Below, piece by piece: positions 1 through 9,365 of a DNA stretch of 64,000 nucleotides. How positions within the stretch are numbered: position 1 is the stretch's first letter; each line of letters begins with the position of its first letter. The stretch is from Clostridia bacterium (GTDB lineage: Bacteria; Bacillota; Clostridia; Oscillospirales; Acutalibacteraceae), in the NCBI GenBank assembly GCA_017410605.1, contig JAFQQN010000012.1, positions 141,144 through 205,143 of the forward strand, given 5' to 3'. Below the pieces are notes generated by a model, which did not search any database, was not told the DNA's origin, and saw only the letters and a list, made by a program, of their open reading frames with translations. Made by a program: the position numbers and the translations under genes.

Positions 1-170
1 ATAAGGTTGCGGCTTCTTGCAATGTTGCCATCTATCATATCTGTAAGAGAAGCGGCGGCAAAAATCAACAGAGCCACAAGATAGTGGTGAGGAAAATTCA
101 AAAGAAGAGCCAATAAAAAGAAAGGTGTCATACAAATTCTAAGGACGGTTAATTTGTTGGGTAAATTCAT
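1..170 (-). CDS. pgsA: CDP-diacylglycerol-glycerol-3-phosphate 3-phosphatidyltransferase, N-terminal part
   Basis: The gene runs off the left edge, so only about 56 N-terminal residues are visible. They begin MNLPNKLTVLRI, followed by a hydrophobic segment and the start of the CDP-alcohol phosphotransferase signature (TDMIDGNIAR, matching the DG..AR pattern that binds Mg and the CDP head group). The family makes phosphatidylglycerophosphate at the membrane, the first committed step to phosphatidylglycerol. The ATG lies 3 bp after the rimO stop codon on the same strand, so translation is probably coupled. Neighbourhood rimO-pgsA next to recA is common in Firmicutes. The rest of the protein cannot be judged. 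Confidence 0.85.
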   Translation of the reverse strand, partial: MNLPNKLTVLRICMTPFFLLALLLNFPHHYLVALLIFAAASLTDMIDGNIARSRNL

Positions 171-173
171 TTT

Positions 174-1502
174 TTATTCCTCCATTTGGCCTAAAAGGTC
201 ATATTCAATAACATCGTTAATTAAAACATTTACAAAGCTTCCAACTGTCAGCTTTTGCTCAGCCGTAAAGAAAACCTTTCCGTCAATATCGGGGGCATCG
301 GCGGCGCTTCTGCCAAAGAAGCATTTAATATAACTGTCATAGCCCTCTACCAAAACCTCCACGGTTTTTCCTATTTTTTTCTCATTCTTTTCCTCGGCTA
401 TGGTCATTTGGTCGTTCATAATGTTTTCGCTTCGGTCAAACCTTACCTGCATATCCACTTGGTTTTCAAACTCAGCCGCAGGGGTGTCCTCCTCGGCAGA
501 ATATGCAAAACAACCAAGACGGTCAAAGCGTATTTTTCTTACAAACTCGCATAGTTCGGTAAAATCTTCCTCGCTTTCACCGGGAAAGCCGGTAATAAGT
601 GAGGTGCGAAGAGTAACCTCGGGTAGCTTTTTGCGAATATTTTCTATAAGATTTTCAAGCTGCTCTTTGTTGCCTCTTCTATTCATTCTTTTAAGAATTT
701 TATCACTGCAGTGCTGAATGGGAATGTCTAAATAAGGAACAAGCTTTTTTTCACTCGCCATTAACTCTAAAAGCTCGTCGGTTATTTTATCGGGGTAGGT
801 GTAAAGGGTTCTTATCCAATGAAGTCCCTCTATTTTGCAAAGCTCTCTTAAAAGCTGAGCAAGACTGGGCTTTCCGTAAATATCGGCTCCGTAATTTGTT
901 GTGTCCTGTGCAACTACCACAAGCTCTTTTACACCGCCCTGGGCCAAAGCTTTAGCCTGGGAAACACATTCTTCTATAGGTAGGCTTCTGAAAGGGCCTC
1001 TAATATCGGGAATGGCACAGTATGTACAGCGGTTGCTACAGCCCTCTGCAACCTTTAAATATGCTGTATAAAAGGGTGTGGTAAGAATACGGTCACCCAA
1101 CAGAGAAAGCTTTTCCTTTTCGGGGAAGCTTTCTTCACCCTTGCCATTAAGGGCAGCATTAACAATATCTACAATATCATCATTAGCGCCAATGCCGACA
1201 ACGGCATCAACCTCAGGCATTTCTTTTTTTATTTGCTCTTTATACCTTTCGGCAAGACAGCCTGTAACAATAAGTGCCTCTAGCTTTCCGGTCTCTTTGT
1301 ATCCTGCTACCTCAACAATGTTTTCAATAGCTTCACTTTTGGCTGATTCAATAAAACCACAGGTATTAACAATAATAACCTCGGCCTTTTCCTCCTCGGC
1401 GGTAATTTCATACCCCGCCTCTTTAAGCTTAAAAAGCAACCTTTCGGCGTCTACCTGGTTTTTGGGACACCCCAAAGAAACCATACCAATTTTTTTAGAC
1501 AT
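174..1502 (-). CDS. rimO: Ribosomal protein S12 methylthiotransferase RimO
   Basis: Radical-SAM enzyme that adds a methylthio group to an aspartate of ribosomal protein S12. The 442-residue protein has the family's normal length. Seen: an N-terminal MTTase domain with Cys12, Cys48 and Cys82 for the auxiliary cluster (SLGCPKNQVDAE, VNTCGF, TGCLAERY); the radical-SAM motif Cys155-x3-Cys159-x2-Cys162 (CSNRCTYC); and a C-terminal TRAM-like region. The GCPKNQVD start is more typical of RimO than of its tRNA-modifying relative MiaB. It overlaps the end of recX by 8 bp and is followed by pgsA after 3 bp, so it sits inside the recA-recX-rimO-pgsA run. Confidence 0.95.
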   Translation of the reverse strand: MSKKIGMVSLGCPKNQVDAERLLFKLKEAGYEITAEEEKAEVIIVNTCGFIESAKSEAIENIVEVAGYKETGKLEALIVTGCLAERYKEQIKKEMPEVDAVVGIGANDDIVDIVNAALNGKGEESFPEKEKLSLLGDRILTTPFYTAYLKVAEGCSNRCTYCAIPDIRGPFRSLPIEECVSQAKALAQGGVKELVVVAQDTTNYGADIYGKPSLAQLLRELCKIEGLHWIRTLYTYPDKITDELLELMASEKKLVPYLDIPIQHCSDKILKRMNRRGNKEQLENLIENIRKKLPEVTLRTSLITGFPGESEEDFTELCEFVRKIRFDRLGCFAYSAEEDTPAAEFENQVDMQVRFDRSENIMNDQMTIAEEKNEKKIGKTVEVLVEGYDSYIKCFFGRSAADAPDIDGKVFFTAEQKLTVGSFVNVLINDVIEYDLLGQMEE

Positions 1503-2145
1503 TTATATCCTCTTTCTTTGAAAACTCGTTAAGAGCAGTTTTTATATCTGAATAACCAAACCCACGCCTGTAAAGAGCCGCCACAGTTTTGCGAACCTGC
1601 TCATCGTTGCCCAATTTGTTTTTATATTTGGTTTTTAAAAGCTCTAGCACCGCTATGCTTTCATCGTATTCCCGTTCTGATAATACCTCTTTAGCCATAT
1701 CAAGAGGCACACCCTTCTGGAGCATTTTACCTACAGCCGCCCGTTTAGAAACCTTGCGGTTTGAAAGCAATAAGGCATAATTTTCTGCAAACCGACGGTC
1801 GTTAACATAACCCTTTTTCACCATTTGGGCTACCGCAAAGGCAGCGGCTTTTTCGCTAAAATTACGGCACAGCTTTTCGAAAAGGGCTTTTTCGGTGGTA
1901 TCGGCTTTAGAAAGATACCATACTGCCCTTTCCTTGGCTCTATAGCTTTCGCTTACCAAAACAAGCTCTTTTATCTCTTCATTAGAAAGCTCACAGCCTA
2001 TTTCTATATTACAACGGCGCAAAATTTCACGGTCTATTAAAAGCTTATTGCCCTCATACTCTGCCTCATTAATTTTTTCAGGCTCGGGCAAAAGGCTGAC
2101 CGCCGCAAGGTGCCGGCGGCGTACCTCAATATTTACAACCCTCAT
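1495..2145 (-). CDS. recX: Regulatory protein RecX
   Basis: RecX proteins bind RecA filaments and modulate recombinase activity. The 216-residue protein is all-alpha by eye and carries three-helix repeats: YRAKERAVWYLSKAD, FAVAQMVKKGYVNDRRFAENY and KTVAALYRRGFGYSDIKTAL. The motif KKGYVNDRRFAENY is the best family marker. The N-terminal 70 residues are less conserved. Its ATG shares one base with the recA stop codon (TAATG), which points to translational coupling with recA. The end overlaps the start of rimO by 8 bp. Confidence 0.9.
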   Translation of the reverse strand: MRVVNIEVRRRHLAAVSLLPEPEKINEAEYEGNKLLIDREILRRCNIEIGCELSNEEIKELVLVSESYRAKERAVWYLSKADTTEKALFEKLCRNFSEKAAAFAVAQMVKKGYVNDRRFAENYALLLSNRKVSKRAAVGKMLQKGVPLDMAKEVLSEREYDESIAVLELLKTKYKNKLGNDEQVRKTVAALYRRGFGYSDIKTALNEFSKKEDINV

Positions 2146-3293
2146 TAATCGTCAACTGCAACGTCAATGCTTATGCGCTTTTTAGGTGCGGCGGCTACCG
2201 GCTCAGCGCCTACCGGTAAAATTTCCGGCTCGCCTTTTTCATTGTTATCGGCACTGCCAAGCACCTGCTGATTAGTTTTCTTTGCGGCCTCTATAATCTT
2301 AGCGGCAATCTCCTCAGCAATATCAGGATTCTCTAAAAGGAAGTTTTTGGCGTTATCCCTACCTTGACCCAAACGAAGCTCACCGTAATAAAAATAAGCT
2401 CCCGAACGTTTAATGAAGCCATATGTATCGCCCAGGTCTAAAATTTCGCCCTCTCTGGAAATGCCCTTGCCATACATAATATCAAACTCGGCAGTTTTAA
2501 AGGGAGGGGCTACCTTGTTTTTAACAACCTTAATCTTGGTTCTGCTGCCTATCATTTCACTGCCGTTTTTAAGAGTTTCGGCCTTTCTTATGTCAAGTCT
2601 AACACTGGCATAAAACTTGAGCGCACGGCCACCGGTTGTTGTTTCGGTAGGACCATACATTACTCCTATTTTTTCTCTTAACTGGTTAATGAAAATAGCA
2701 ACGCAGTTATATTTAGAAATTGCACCCGCCAACATTCTAAGTGACTGTGACATAAGCCTTGCCTGTAGACCAACGTGGGAGTCACCAATATCGCCCTCAA
2801 TTTCGGCTTTGGGAACCAAAGCGGCAACCGAGTCTACAACAATAATATCAATAGCGCCTGAGCGAACAAGCGCATCGGTTATTTCAAGTGCCTGTTCACC
2901 TGTGTCGGGCTGAGAAACCAAAAGCTGGTTAATATCTACACCAAGTGCGGCGGCATAAACCGGGTCCAAGGCGTGTTCAACGTCAATAAAAGCGGCCTGT
3001 CCACCGGCTTTTTGAGCCTCTGCCACAGCGTGGAGAGCAACGGTGGTTTTACCCGAAGATTCGGGGCCGTACATTTCTATAATTCTTCCCTTGGGAAGAC
3101 CGCCTATTCCAAGTGCCATATCTAAAGATAAAGAGCCTGTTGGAATATGCTCAACATTCATTGAAACATTTTCGCCAAGACGCATTACCGCGCCCTTGCC
3201 ATACTGTTTTTCAAGCTGTTCTAAGGCAGATTTTAGCGCCTTTTCCTTATCTGATACAGGGGGATTGATTGGGGTTGCTTTTGCTTTAGCCAT
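2145..3293 (-). CDS. recA: Recombinase RecA
   Basis: DNA strand-exchange ATPase for homologous recombination and SOS induction. The 382-residue protein has the Walker A loop GPESSGKT at residues 76-83, the Walker B segment [13 protein letters not shown], the L1 region and the L2 region [20 protein letters not shown], and the usual variable acidic C-terminus. There is no intein. It lies 35 bp after prmC and is directly followed by recX through a TAATG overlap. I looked for a Firmicute-type LexA box (CGAAC-N4-GTTCG) in the short upstream gap and did not see one. A TATAAT-like hexamer lies in the prmC-recA gap but I could not find a convincing -35 for it. Confidence 0.98.
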   Translation of the reverse strand: MAKAKATPINPPVSDKEKALKSALEQLEKQYGKGAVMRLGENVSMNVEHIPTGSLSLDMALGIGGLPKGRIIEMYGPESSGKTTVALHAVAEAQKAGGQAAFIDVEHALDPVYAAALGVDINQLLVSQPDTGEQALEITDALVRSGAIDIIVVDSVAALVPKAEIEGDIGDSHVGLQARLMSQSLRMLAGAISKYNCVAIFINQLREKIGVMYGPTETTTGGRALKFYASVRLDIRKAETLKNGSEMIGSRTKIKVVKNKVAPPFKTAEFDIMYGKGISREGEILDLGDTYGFIKRSGAYFYYGELRLGQGRDNAKNFLLENPDIAEEIAAKIIEAAKKTNQQVLGSADNNEKGEPEILPVGAEPVAAAPKKRISIDVAVDD

Positions 3294-3328
3294 AAATTAT
3301 TTCATTCCTTCCGATATATTATACTTTT

Positions 3329-4171
3329 TTATCCTTTTTTTATATCTCCAAATACCACACGGTCATTGCCTGAAAAATCCTTTAAAATTTCTACATTTAT
3401 AAAACCGTTGGCTTCTAAAATTTCTTTTACCTTCTCGCCTTGGTCAAAACCTATTTCATAAATTATTCTTCCGCCTTTTTTTAGTAGCCTGTCAGTACGG
3501 GCGGTAATTTTTCTATAGAAATCCAGCCCATCATTGCCGCCGTCCAGAGCCATTTTAGGCTCTCTTTTAACCTCTTCGGCAAGACTTTTAATATCATCTG
3601 TAGGAATGTAGGGTGGATTGCATACAATTAAATCACATCTGTTAACAGGTATAAAAGACAAAACATCCTCCATAACCGCCGTGCAATTACAAGGGTTGAG
3701 CTTTATATTTTGCCTTAAAAACCTAAAAGCTTTTTTACTTTTTTCTACCAAGGTAACCTCGACCTTTGGGCAGTTTTTACCAATGGCAATACCCACAGCA
3801 CCTGTTCCGGCGCAAAGGTCTAAAACATTTGCCTTGCTGTCAAGGGGGGCAAGATATTCAAGCGCCGTATCTACCAACAATTCGGTGTCCGGCCTTGGAA
3901 CAAGTACTCCCTTTCCAACCTTAAGGGGAATTGAATAAAACTCCCACTCACCAAGTAAATATTGAAGCGGAATCCCTTTTTTTCTTCGGCTTATTATTCG
4001 CTTTATTCTTATAAACTGACCTCTGCCGATTTTCTCTTTTGCCGAAAAAAGCAGCTTGGTTCTGTCGGTATCGGTAGCATAAATAAGAATTTCGGCGGCC
4101 TCAAAGGTTGCCGATTCGGTATAGAGCTCAAGCTCACTTATAATATATTTTTTTGCCTCGCCAATTGTCAA
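3329..4171 (-). CDS. prmC: Peptide chain release factor N(5)-glutamine methyltransferase PrmC
   Basis: Methylates the glutamine of the GGQ motif in release factors RF1/RF2. The 280-residue call has an N-terminal helical domain, the SAM-binding loop VLDLCAGTGAVGIAIG and the catalytic NPPY at about residues 185-188 (VCNPPYIPTDDI), which binds the substrate glutamine. I chose the TTG at 4171 because it overlaps the TGA stop of the upstream gene and begins LTIGEAKKYI like other family members. A longer open frame to 4303 would add 44 residues rich in Arg that look like antisense coding of the neighbour. PrmC next to a DUF1385 protein is a common Clostridia arrangement. Confidence 0.93.
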   Translation of the reverse strand: MTIGEAKKYIISELELYTESATFEAAEILIYATDTDRTKLLFSAKEKIGRGQFIRIKRIISRRKKGIPLQYLLGEWEFYSIPLKVGKGVLVPRPDTELLVDTALEYLAPLDSKANVLDLCAGTGAVGIAIGKNCPKVEVTLVEKSKKAFRFLRQNIKLNPCNCTAVMEDVLSFIPVNRCDLIVCNPPYIPTDDIKSLAEEVKREPKMALDGGNDGLDFYRKITARTDRLLKKGGRIIYEIGFDQGEKVKEILEANGFINVEILKDFSGNDRVVFGDIKKG

Positions 4172-5202
4172 TTTTCTAAACCTTCTTCGCTGTTTTCGGC
4201 CTCTTTTGAAGCCTCGCCCTCGGGCAGCACTGCAATAATAGAAGCTATTGCAACCTCTATCATATCGTCCTCGGGCTCTTTGGTTGTTAACCTTTGAACC
4301 CATAGCCCGGGCGCGGCAATAATTCGGGTTATTTTATTATCATATTTGCCACAAAGCTTTATAAGCTCATAGCCCACACCACAGCTCAAAGGTACCAACA
4401 TAATTTTTATAAGCACCCACAAAATTCTGTACTTTGTAATACCGGGGAAAAGGGTGACAGTTATAAGGCTTACCAAAATACTAACCACTAGCATTAATAT
4501 CATAAAAGAGGTTCCGCAACGGGGGTGAAAGCGCATTTGCTTTCTTACGTTATCAACAGTTAACTCTAAACCCTTTTCAAGGCAAAAAATAGTTTTATGT
4601 TCCGCACCGTGGTACATAAACACCCTTTTAATATCGTTCATTTTAGAAACAGCGGCTATGTAACCCACGAAAACAGCAATCTTAAGCACTCCCTCAAAAA
4701 GGGGACGAAGTTTGTCAGGGGTTGCACCATTTGTAACAAACTCTAACCCATCAAAAAGCAGGGCCGGAACATACATAAAAAGGAAGAAGGATAAAACAAC
4801 ACCTAAAACCGAGCCTACAATCATTGCTATGTTTATAATTAGGCTTTCTTTCTTCTTTTTTTCCTTTGTTTTTTGCTCTTTTTCTTCTGCGCTAAGGTTT
4901 TCGACTTTATTTTTGTTTTCCTCCTCTAAATCGGTCATACCCGATTTATCAGCGGAATACATAAGTGCCTTGTAGCCCTCTATCATAGATTCTATAAGGT
5001 TTACCACACCCCTTATAAGAAAGGCTCCGAAAATAGGATATTTATCTTTAAGATGCTTCTCTTCAACATATTTAATATCAATCTCTTTTTCGGGGGTTCT
5101 CACAGCAATGGCGGTTTTCTCCGGCCCTTTCATCATAATGCCCTCAATAAGGGCCTGGCCGCCTACAGAAAATTTCTTTTTAACTCTCAGCAATAGTATC
5201 AC
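4168..5202 (-). CDS. DUF1385 (YqhQ-family) membrane protein
   Basis: Integral membrane protein of the DUF1385 family, of unknown biochemical function. Marker segments are SVGGQALIEGIMMKGP near the N-terminus, FMYHGAEHKTIFCLE in the middle and RFHPRCGTSFM, all typical of the family. A charged, Lys/Glu-rich stretch at about residues 90-120 precedes four hydrophobic segments. The chosen GTG start at 5202 has AAGGAG just upstream and overlaps the end of the histidine kinase gene by 23 bp; a downstream TTG is possible. It overlaps prmC by 4 bp. Length is 344 residues. Confidence 0.88.
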   Translation of the reverse strand: MILLLRVKKKFSVGGQALIEGIMMKGPEKTAIAVRTPEKEIDIKYVEEKHLKDKYPIFGAFLIRGVVNLIESMIEGYKALMYSADKSGMTDLEEENKNKVENLSAEEKEQKTKEKKKKESLIINIAMIVGSVLGVVLSFFLFMYVPALLFDGLEFVTNGATPDKLRPLFEGVLKIAVFVGYIAAVSKMNDIKRVFMYHGAEHKTIFCLEKGLELTVDNVRKQMRFHPRCGTSFMILMLVVSILVSLITVTLFPGITKYRILWVLIKIMLVPLSCGVGYELIKLCGKYDNKITRIIAAPGLWVQRLTTKEPEDDMIEVAIASIIAVLPEGEASKEAENSEEGLEN

Positions 5203-6733
5203 CGTTCTCCTTTATTTCCATTAGGTCAATATTTTCTTCGCTTTTAGACTCTTCAATAACGGCCTTTTCGGGAGGAAATTCAACAACAGCCGTCTTTTCG
5301 GCCTGTTCAAGCTCAGTCTTAGAAGCAACAGGTAACACCACTGTAACGGTGGTTCCCACACCCTCTTTGCTTTCAATAAATAAAAGGCCGTTATGCTGTT
5401 TTATTATTTCGTCGGCAACGGCAAGGCCTATACCCGAACCGCGCACCGTTGTGTTAGACTTAAAGAATTTTTCCTTAACATGGTCAATATCCTGTTCGGG
5501 AATTCCCACGCCGGTGTCAATAACCTTAATGTGAATACAGTTTTCCTCTTCATAAGCTTCTACAAGAACGTGGCCGCCCTCGTTAGAATATTTTACTGCA
5601 TTATCAATAATGTTAATAAACACCTGCTTTAGTCTATCCGGGTCGCCCATAACCTTTTTAAGGTTCCCCGAACAAACATAATCTAGCTTAACATTCAGCT
5701 TTTTAACAATTTCAACATACATATCGGCGGCCTGTCTAAGTCCTACCGAAATATCTATAATTCGTTTATTAACAGACAGTCTGCCCGACTGCATACGTGA
5801 AAAATCTAAAAGGTCCTCTACAAGGCCGGAAAGCCTGTCAGCTTCGCTTAAAATAACATCTAATCCCTTTGAAACAAGCTCATCATCACTGCCAAGTGAC
5901 ATACGGGCAGTTTCTCCCCAACCTCTTATAGCAGTAAGGGGTGTTCTAAGCTCATGTGATACCGAAGAAATAAAGCTGTTTTTTAGTGTTTCGGCCTGAC
6001 CCAGTTCACTTGCCATATAATTAATGGCATCGCAAAGCTCACCAATTTCATCGCCCTTTTTGTTAATTTCCAAACGGGACTTAAAATCGCCCATGGCAAT
6101 TTTTCTAGCCACATTACTAACGGCCTGAACCGGCTGAACTATAGATTTGATAAAATATAGTCCCGAAAGTGCGGCAAAAAGCATAACACCAAGGCCAATA
6201 AGAATACACACAATCACCAATGACCATATATGGCGGTTAACACCTGCCAAAGAAATTACCCAACGGACTGCACCGTTAGAGCCTGTACCGTAATCGCCTA
6301 AAATTGTGGTTCGCGCCATAACCCATTCGCCTGTTTTTAAGGCTCCTGTCCACATTGCTGTGTCAGACTGAGAATTAAGCGCCGAGGTGTAATCGGGCAT
6401 TTCGGTTTCCACCGGCTCAAACCCATTTGTGGTTATAATAACCTTGCCCTTGCGGTCAATAATTTGCACCTCTATTTTATCTTTGTGCTCAAAATTTTCT
6501 ACATACTGCCGTGCAGCTGCTCTAAAATCGCTTTCGGAAACGGTAGCCAAAAGGGTAAAGCCCTGGCAAAGCTCATTAGCGTTGCTGTGGGCCATTTCGT
6601 AATAATACATACGAATAAAAACGGCCAGAAAAATTTCAACTATAATTACTGCTATGGCAATAACCGTTATAACATTTAAAAGCCAACGCTTGGTTATGCC
6701 CTGCAGTTTAAATTTTAAATCAAGCTTTTTCAA
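5180..6733 (-). CDS. Membrane sensor histidine kinase
   Basis: Two-component sensor of 517 residues. Seen in order: transmembrane segment at about 19-41, an extracytoplasmic sensor region to about 165, a second membrane segment at about 170-195, a HAMP linker, the dimerisation/phosphoacceptor domain with His260 in SSVSHELRTPLTAIRG, and a HATPase domain with the N box NIIDNAVKYS and glycine boxes DTGVGIP and GSGIGLAV. A Glu/Lys-rich tail of about 45 residues follows. It lies 62 bp downstream of the response regulator on the same strand, so they are probably partners. The layout is like WalK, PhoR or ResE, but the signal cannot be told from sequence. Confidence 0.93.
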   Translation of the reverse strand: MKKLDLKFKLQGITKRWLLNVITVIAIAVIIVEIFLAVFIRMYYYEMAHSNANELCQGFTLLATVSESDFRAAARQYVENFEHKDKIEVQIIDRKGKVIITTNGFEPVETEMPDYTSALNSQSDTAMWTGALKTGEWVMARTTILGDYGTGSNGAVRWVISLAGVNRHIWSLVIVCILIGLGVMLFAALSGLYFIKSIVQPVQAVSNVARKIAMGDFKSRLEINKKGDEIGELCDAINYMASELGQAETLKNSFISSVSHELRTPLTAIRGWGETARMSLGSDDELVSKGLDVILSEADRLSGLVEDLLDFSRMQSGRLSVNKRIIDISVGLRQAADMYVEIVKKLNVKLDYVCSGNLKKVMGDPDRLKQVFINIIDNAVKYSNEGGHVLVEAYEEENCIHIKVIDTGVGIPEQDIDHVKEKFFKSNTTVRGSGIGLAVADEIIKQHNGLLFIESKEGVGTTVTVVLPVASKTELEQAEKTAVVEFPPEKAVIEESKSEENIDLMEIKENGDTIAES

Positions 6734-6795
6734 AGCGGCTACCTCTCCTTTCTTTATAAACTGTTGTTAAATGCAACCTTAATCTGCACAAATTT

Positions 6796-7506
6796 TTAAG
6801 CACCCTGGTTAGTGTTCCATTTATAACCCATACCCCAAACAGTCATTAAATATTTAGGTCTTGAGGGGTCGTCTTCTATTTTAATTCTAAGCCTTCTAAT
6901 ATTAACATCAACTATTTTTTCTTCACCGAAATATTCTTCTCCCCAAACGCGGTTTAAAATATCGGTACGGTCTAAGGCGGTGTCGGGATTGGTGAAAAAA
7001 TATTCAATAATTTGAAATTCAACCTGTGTCAGTTCAATGTTGCGGTTGTTTTTAGCAAGTGTTCGTCTTCTTATATTAAGAGTAAACTCACCAAGCTTAA
7101 TTTCATCACTATTTTGCTTTTTGGGTGCCACACGTTGAGTATCAACCCTGCGGTAAAGTGAATCAACCCTGGCCAGAAGCTCTGCAGGGGAAAAGGGCTT
7201 GGTAATGTAATCGTCTGCGCCTAGCATTAAACCACTGATTTTATCCATCTCTTGAGTGCGGGCGGTAAGCATAATTATACCCAGTGAGGGTGAACGGCGG
7301 CGAAGCTCCTTACAAAGGGTAAGTCCATCCATACCCGGCATTGAAATATCTAAAAGAGCAATATCAAAATCGCCCTGCTCTTCATAAATCTGCAAGGCTT
7401 CATCACCGTTTGAGGCCTCAACTGTTTCATAACCAACCCTTCTAAGGTTAATTACCTCAAACTCTCTTATAGCAACTTCATCTTCTACAACAAGAATTTT
7501 TTTCAT
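6796..7506 (-). CDS. OmpR-family response regulator
   Basis: DNA-binding response regulator of 236 residues. The receiver domain has the acidic pocket VVEDE, phosphoacceptor Asp53 (LLDISMPGMDG), the Thr switch residue in MLTART and Lys103 (YITKPF). The C-terminal half is a winged-helix OmpR/PhoB output domain (ELTQVEFQIIEYF, VDVNIRRLRIKIE, VWGMGYKW). It is upstream of, and probably co-transcribed with, the histidine kinase. A lipoprotein with FG-GAP-like repeats lies just upstream of it on the same strand. Target genes are unknown. Confidence 0.95.
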   Translation of the reverse strand: MKKILVVEDEVAIREFEVINLRRVGYETVEASNGDEALQIYEEQGDFDIALLDISMPGMDGLTLCKELRRRSPSLGIIMLTARTQEMDKISGLMLGADDYITKPFSPAELLARVDSLYRRVDTQRVAPKKQNSDEIKLGEFTLNIRRRTLAKNNRNIELTQVEFQIIEYFFTNPDTALDRTDILNRVWGEEYFGEEKIVDVNIRRLRIKIEDDPSRPKYLMTVWGMGYKWNTNQGA

Positions 7507-7543
7507 ATTAATGCCCTTCCTTTTGTTTGGAAAAGAAATTTAT

Positions 7544-7581
7544 AAGCTATAGCAAGGCTTAAACGCCTTGGCTATAAATAT
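7544..7581 (-). terminator. Imperfect hairpin between lipoprotein and response regulator genes
   Basis: Arms TATAGC-AAGGC and GCCTT-G-GCTATA pair with one bulged base around a six-base loop. The T-tract on the minus strand is weak, so this may be an inefficient terminator or an RNA processing site between the two genes. Confidence 0.4.
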
Positions 7582-7590
7582 AAACTCAAG

Positions 7591-8937
7591 TTAACCAATA
7601 ATGTGCACCAGCGTTTTAATTTCATCCAGGCTGGTTTTTTCTTCCCCCTGATGATTGCCAACGGCGGCAACATAAACCAGGTTTCCACCTCTTGCCACCT
7701 CGCTGTACGCTTCAAGACCGTTGTTTGATTTATCCCACTCTGCATCGGTTACGGTACGTAGTTTGAAAAGTTCACCTAGTTTTGTCCCGTTTTCAGTATC
7801 CCACACAAAAACTGTGTACTGCCTGGATTCTACATTTGTTTCAATGGTTGTTTTGCCAAACCATCTTATAGGTATTTCAAGATAATATCCGTCACTGTAA
7901 TTCATTGCAGCAAAAAGGGTTACGGTAAAATTAATACCGTCGAACCCACACCATTTTACCATACCTGCCACAGGCTGAGAGGTTTCGCCTGGAATATAGC
8001 TTAACTGTGATTCAATTATAGGAATATCATATATGCCATCAGAGTTAATATCCGTACAAAGGGTTGCGGAATTTCTATATGTTAATAACCCACCGTTTTC
8101 ACCTGCCACAAGATCGGCGCGGCTTAGCTTACCCGACTGCAGGGAAAGAATTTCTGTATGAGTTCCGTTTCCTATGGCGGCATCTATAAATACCGCCGGT
8201 TTTCCGTTTGAAAGCTTAGTGGCCACAGGCTCATAAAAGTAGGTTACGCTTCCGTCAAGCTTACAGCTTCCAAGGTCATACAGGTCGTTAGCATCAAGCC
8301 CATAAAGCTTGGCTGTTGCAATCCCCTCTCCCGAATTGTGATTTAGTACCAACAGCTGTTTTTTTTCGCTCTGCTCTAAGGCACTACAAATTATTTTTGT
8401 ATAGGCCTCTTGCATAAGGGGAACAAGGGAAAGACCCTTTATTTGGTAAACCGTAACCCTTTTGTCTACGTTACCGTAAACATTCCAGCCAACAATAATC
8501 TCGCTGATTCCGTCGTCGTTCATATCTGACAAAATAACCTTTTCAACGCCCACGGCCGCCATAGTAGAATCACTTATAGAAAGCCAACTGTCGTCTACCT
8601 TTTTCATAAGGTTAAGGTGCATTGTTGCCACATTGTCGCTAGATAGGGTGCTGTAAAAAGCAAGGGCAAATTCTTTTTCCCCCGCCTCCATTAAATCAGC
8701 CATAATGTAGGCCGAACGGTAATCACCGTCTGTAGGATATTTCAGAGTAAATTTTTCTTCTACACTTTCCTCTAAAGCCTGTCTTATATCAAGCATATCA
8801 CCGGCAGGTTTTGGGGGTACGAGAAAATCCTCAGTAGTAAAATCTACATTGGCTACACAACCGCAAAGACTAAGGGCAATGCCCATAGAAAGCAAAACCG
8901 AAACAAAACTTTTAAAAGTGTTTTTTACAGCATTCAT
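7591..8937 (-). CDS. Predicted lipoprotein with FG-GAP/VCBS-like repeats
   Basis: 448-residue exported protein. The N-terminus has a positively charged start, a hydrophobic core (FVSVLLSMGIALSL) and a lipobox-like LCGC, suggesting lipid attachment at a Cys near residue 27; the Cys at position -2 is unusual for a lipobox. Calcium-loop-like repeats are visible as DMNDDGISEIIVGW and DINSDGIYDIPII, the pattern of beta-propeller FG-GAP/VCBS repeats. It precedes the two-component genes on the same strand, so it could be a surface partner of that system, but this is inference from position. I do not recognise a specific function. Confidence 0.75.
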   Translation of the reverse strand: MNAVKNTFKSFVSVLLSMGIALSLCGCVANVDFTTEDFLVPPKPAGDMLDIRQALEESVEEKFTLKYPTDGDYRSAYIMADLMEAGEKEFALAFYSTLSSDNVATMHLNLMKKVDDSWLSISDSTMAAVGVEKVILSDMNDDGISEIIVGWNVYGNVDKRVTVYQIKGLSLVPLMQEAYTKIICSALEQSEKKQLLVLNHNSGEGIATAKLYGLDANDLYDLGSCKLDGSVTYFYEPVATKLSNGKPAVFIDAAIGNGTHTEILSLQSGKLSRADLVAGENGGLLTYRNSATLCTDINSDGIYDIPIIESQLSYIPGETSQPVAGMVKWCGFDGINFTVTLFAAMNYSDGYYLEIPIRWFGKTTIETNVESRQYTVFVWDTENGTKLGELFKLRTVTDAEWDKSNNGLEAYSEVARGGNLVYVAAVGNHQGEEKTSLDEIKTLVHIIG

Positions 8938-9072
8938 AGCACTATTTGCCCTTTCCTTAGTTTTTGTTATAATTATTCAATCTATTTTAACACACTTTAA
9001 TAAAAAAATAAAGTAAAAAGCGAAAAAATTTACGGTAAGTTAAAAATAGTTTTCAAACCTTACATTTTTGTA

Positions 9073-9101
9073 TTGACAAATTTGGTTTTTCGTCATAGAA
9101 T
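9073..9101 (+). promoter_or_regulatory. Promoter of the FMN riboswitch-ribU unit
   Basis: TTGACA at 9073-9078 and TAGAAT at 9096-9101, 17 bp apart, about 17 bp before the riboswitch. Confidence 0.8.
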
Positions 9102-9117
9102 ATATAAAAATTAATAT

Positions 9118-9310
9118 TCTTCGGGGCGGGGTGTAATTCCCCACCGACGGTGATTAAGGTTGTAGCCGGTTAGTTGGGTTTTTAACCTGATGCTTGAGCA
9201 AATAATAACCTTATAAGTCCGTGAACCGCTTTGCGGCCGATTTGGTGAAATTCCAAAACCGACGGTAATCAACTGTGTTTAGTTGTCAGTCCGGATGAGA
9301 GAAGAAGCAG
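9118..9310 (+). promoter_or_regulatory. FMN riboswitch (RFN element)
   Basis: The conserved FMN aptamer blocks are present: GGGGCGGGGTG, then TCCCCACCGACGG, GTCCGTGAACC, a second ACCGACGG and CAGTCCGGATGAGAGAAG. It is directly followed by a strong terminator and then ribU, so FMN binding should turn the riboflavin transporter off by premature termination. Confidence 0.97.
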
Positions 9311-9323
9311 TGTTTTACTACAC

Positions 9324-9353
9324 GCCCCATAGCTATTGCTATGGGGCTTTTTT
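9324..9353 (+). terminator. Riboswitch-controlled intrinsic terminator
   Basis: A perfect 10-bp stem (GCCCCATAGC with GCTATGGGGC) with a TATT loop and a run of six T. The T-run abuts the ribU Shine-Dalgarno AGGAGGA at 9354-9360. Confidence 0.95.
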
Positions 9354-9365
9354 AGGAGGATTTTT

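Noticed and set aside
3294..3328. SOS box upstream of recA
   Set aside because: No CGAAC-N4-GTTCG or close variant could be seen in the short gap.
4172..4303. N-terminal extension of PrmC
   Set aside because: The added 44 residues are Arg-rich antisense of the neighbouring gene and the TTG overlapping the upstream stop is a better start.
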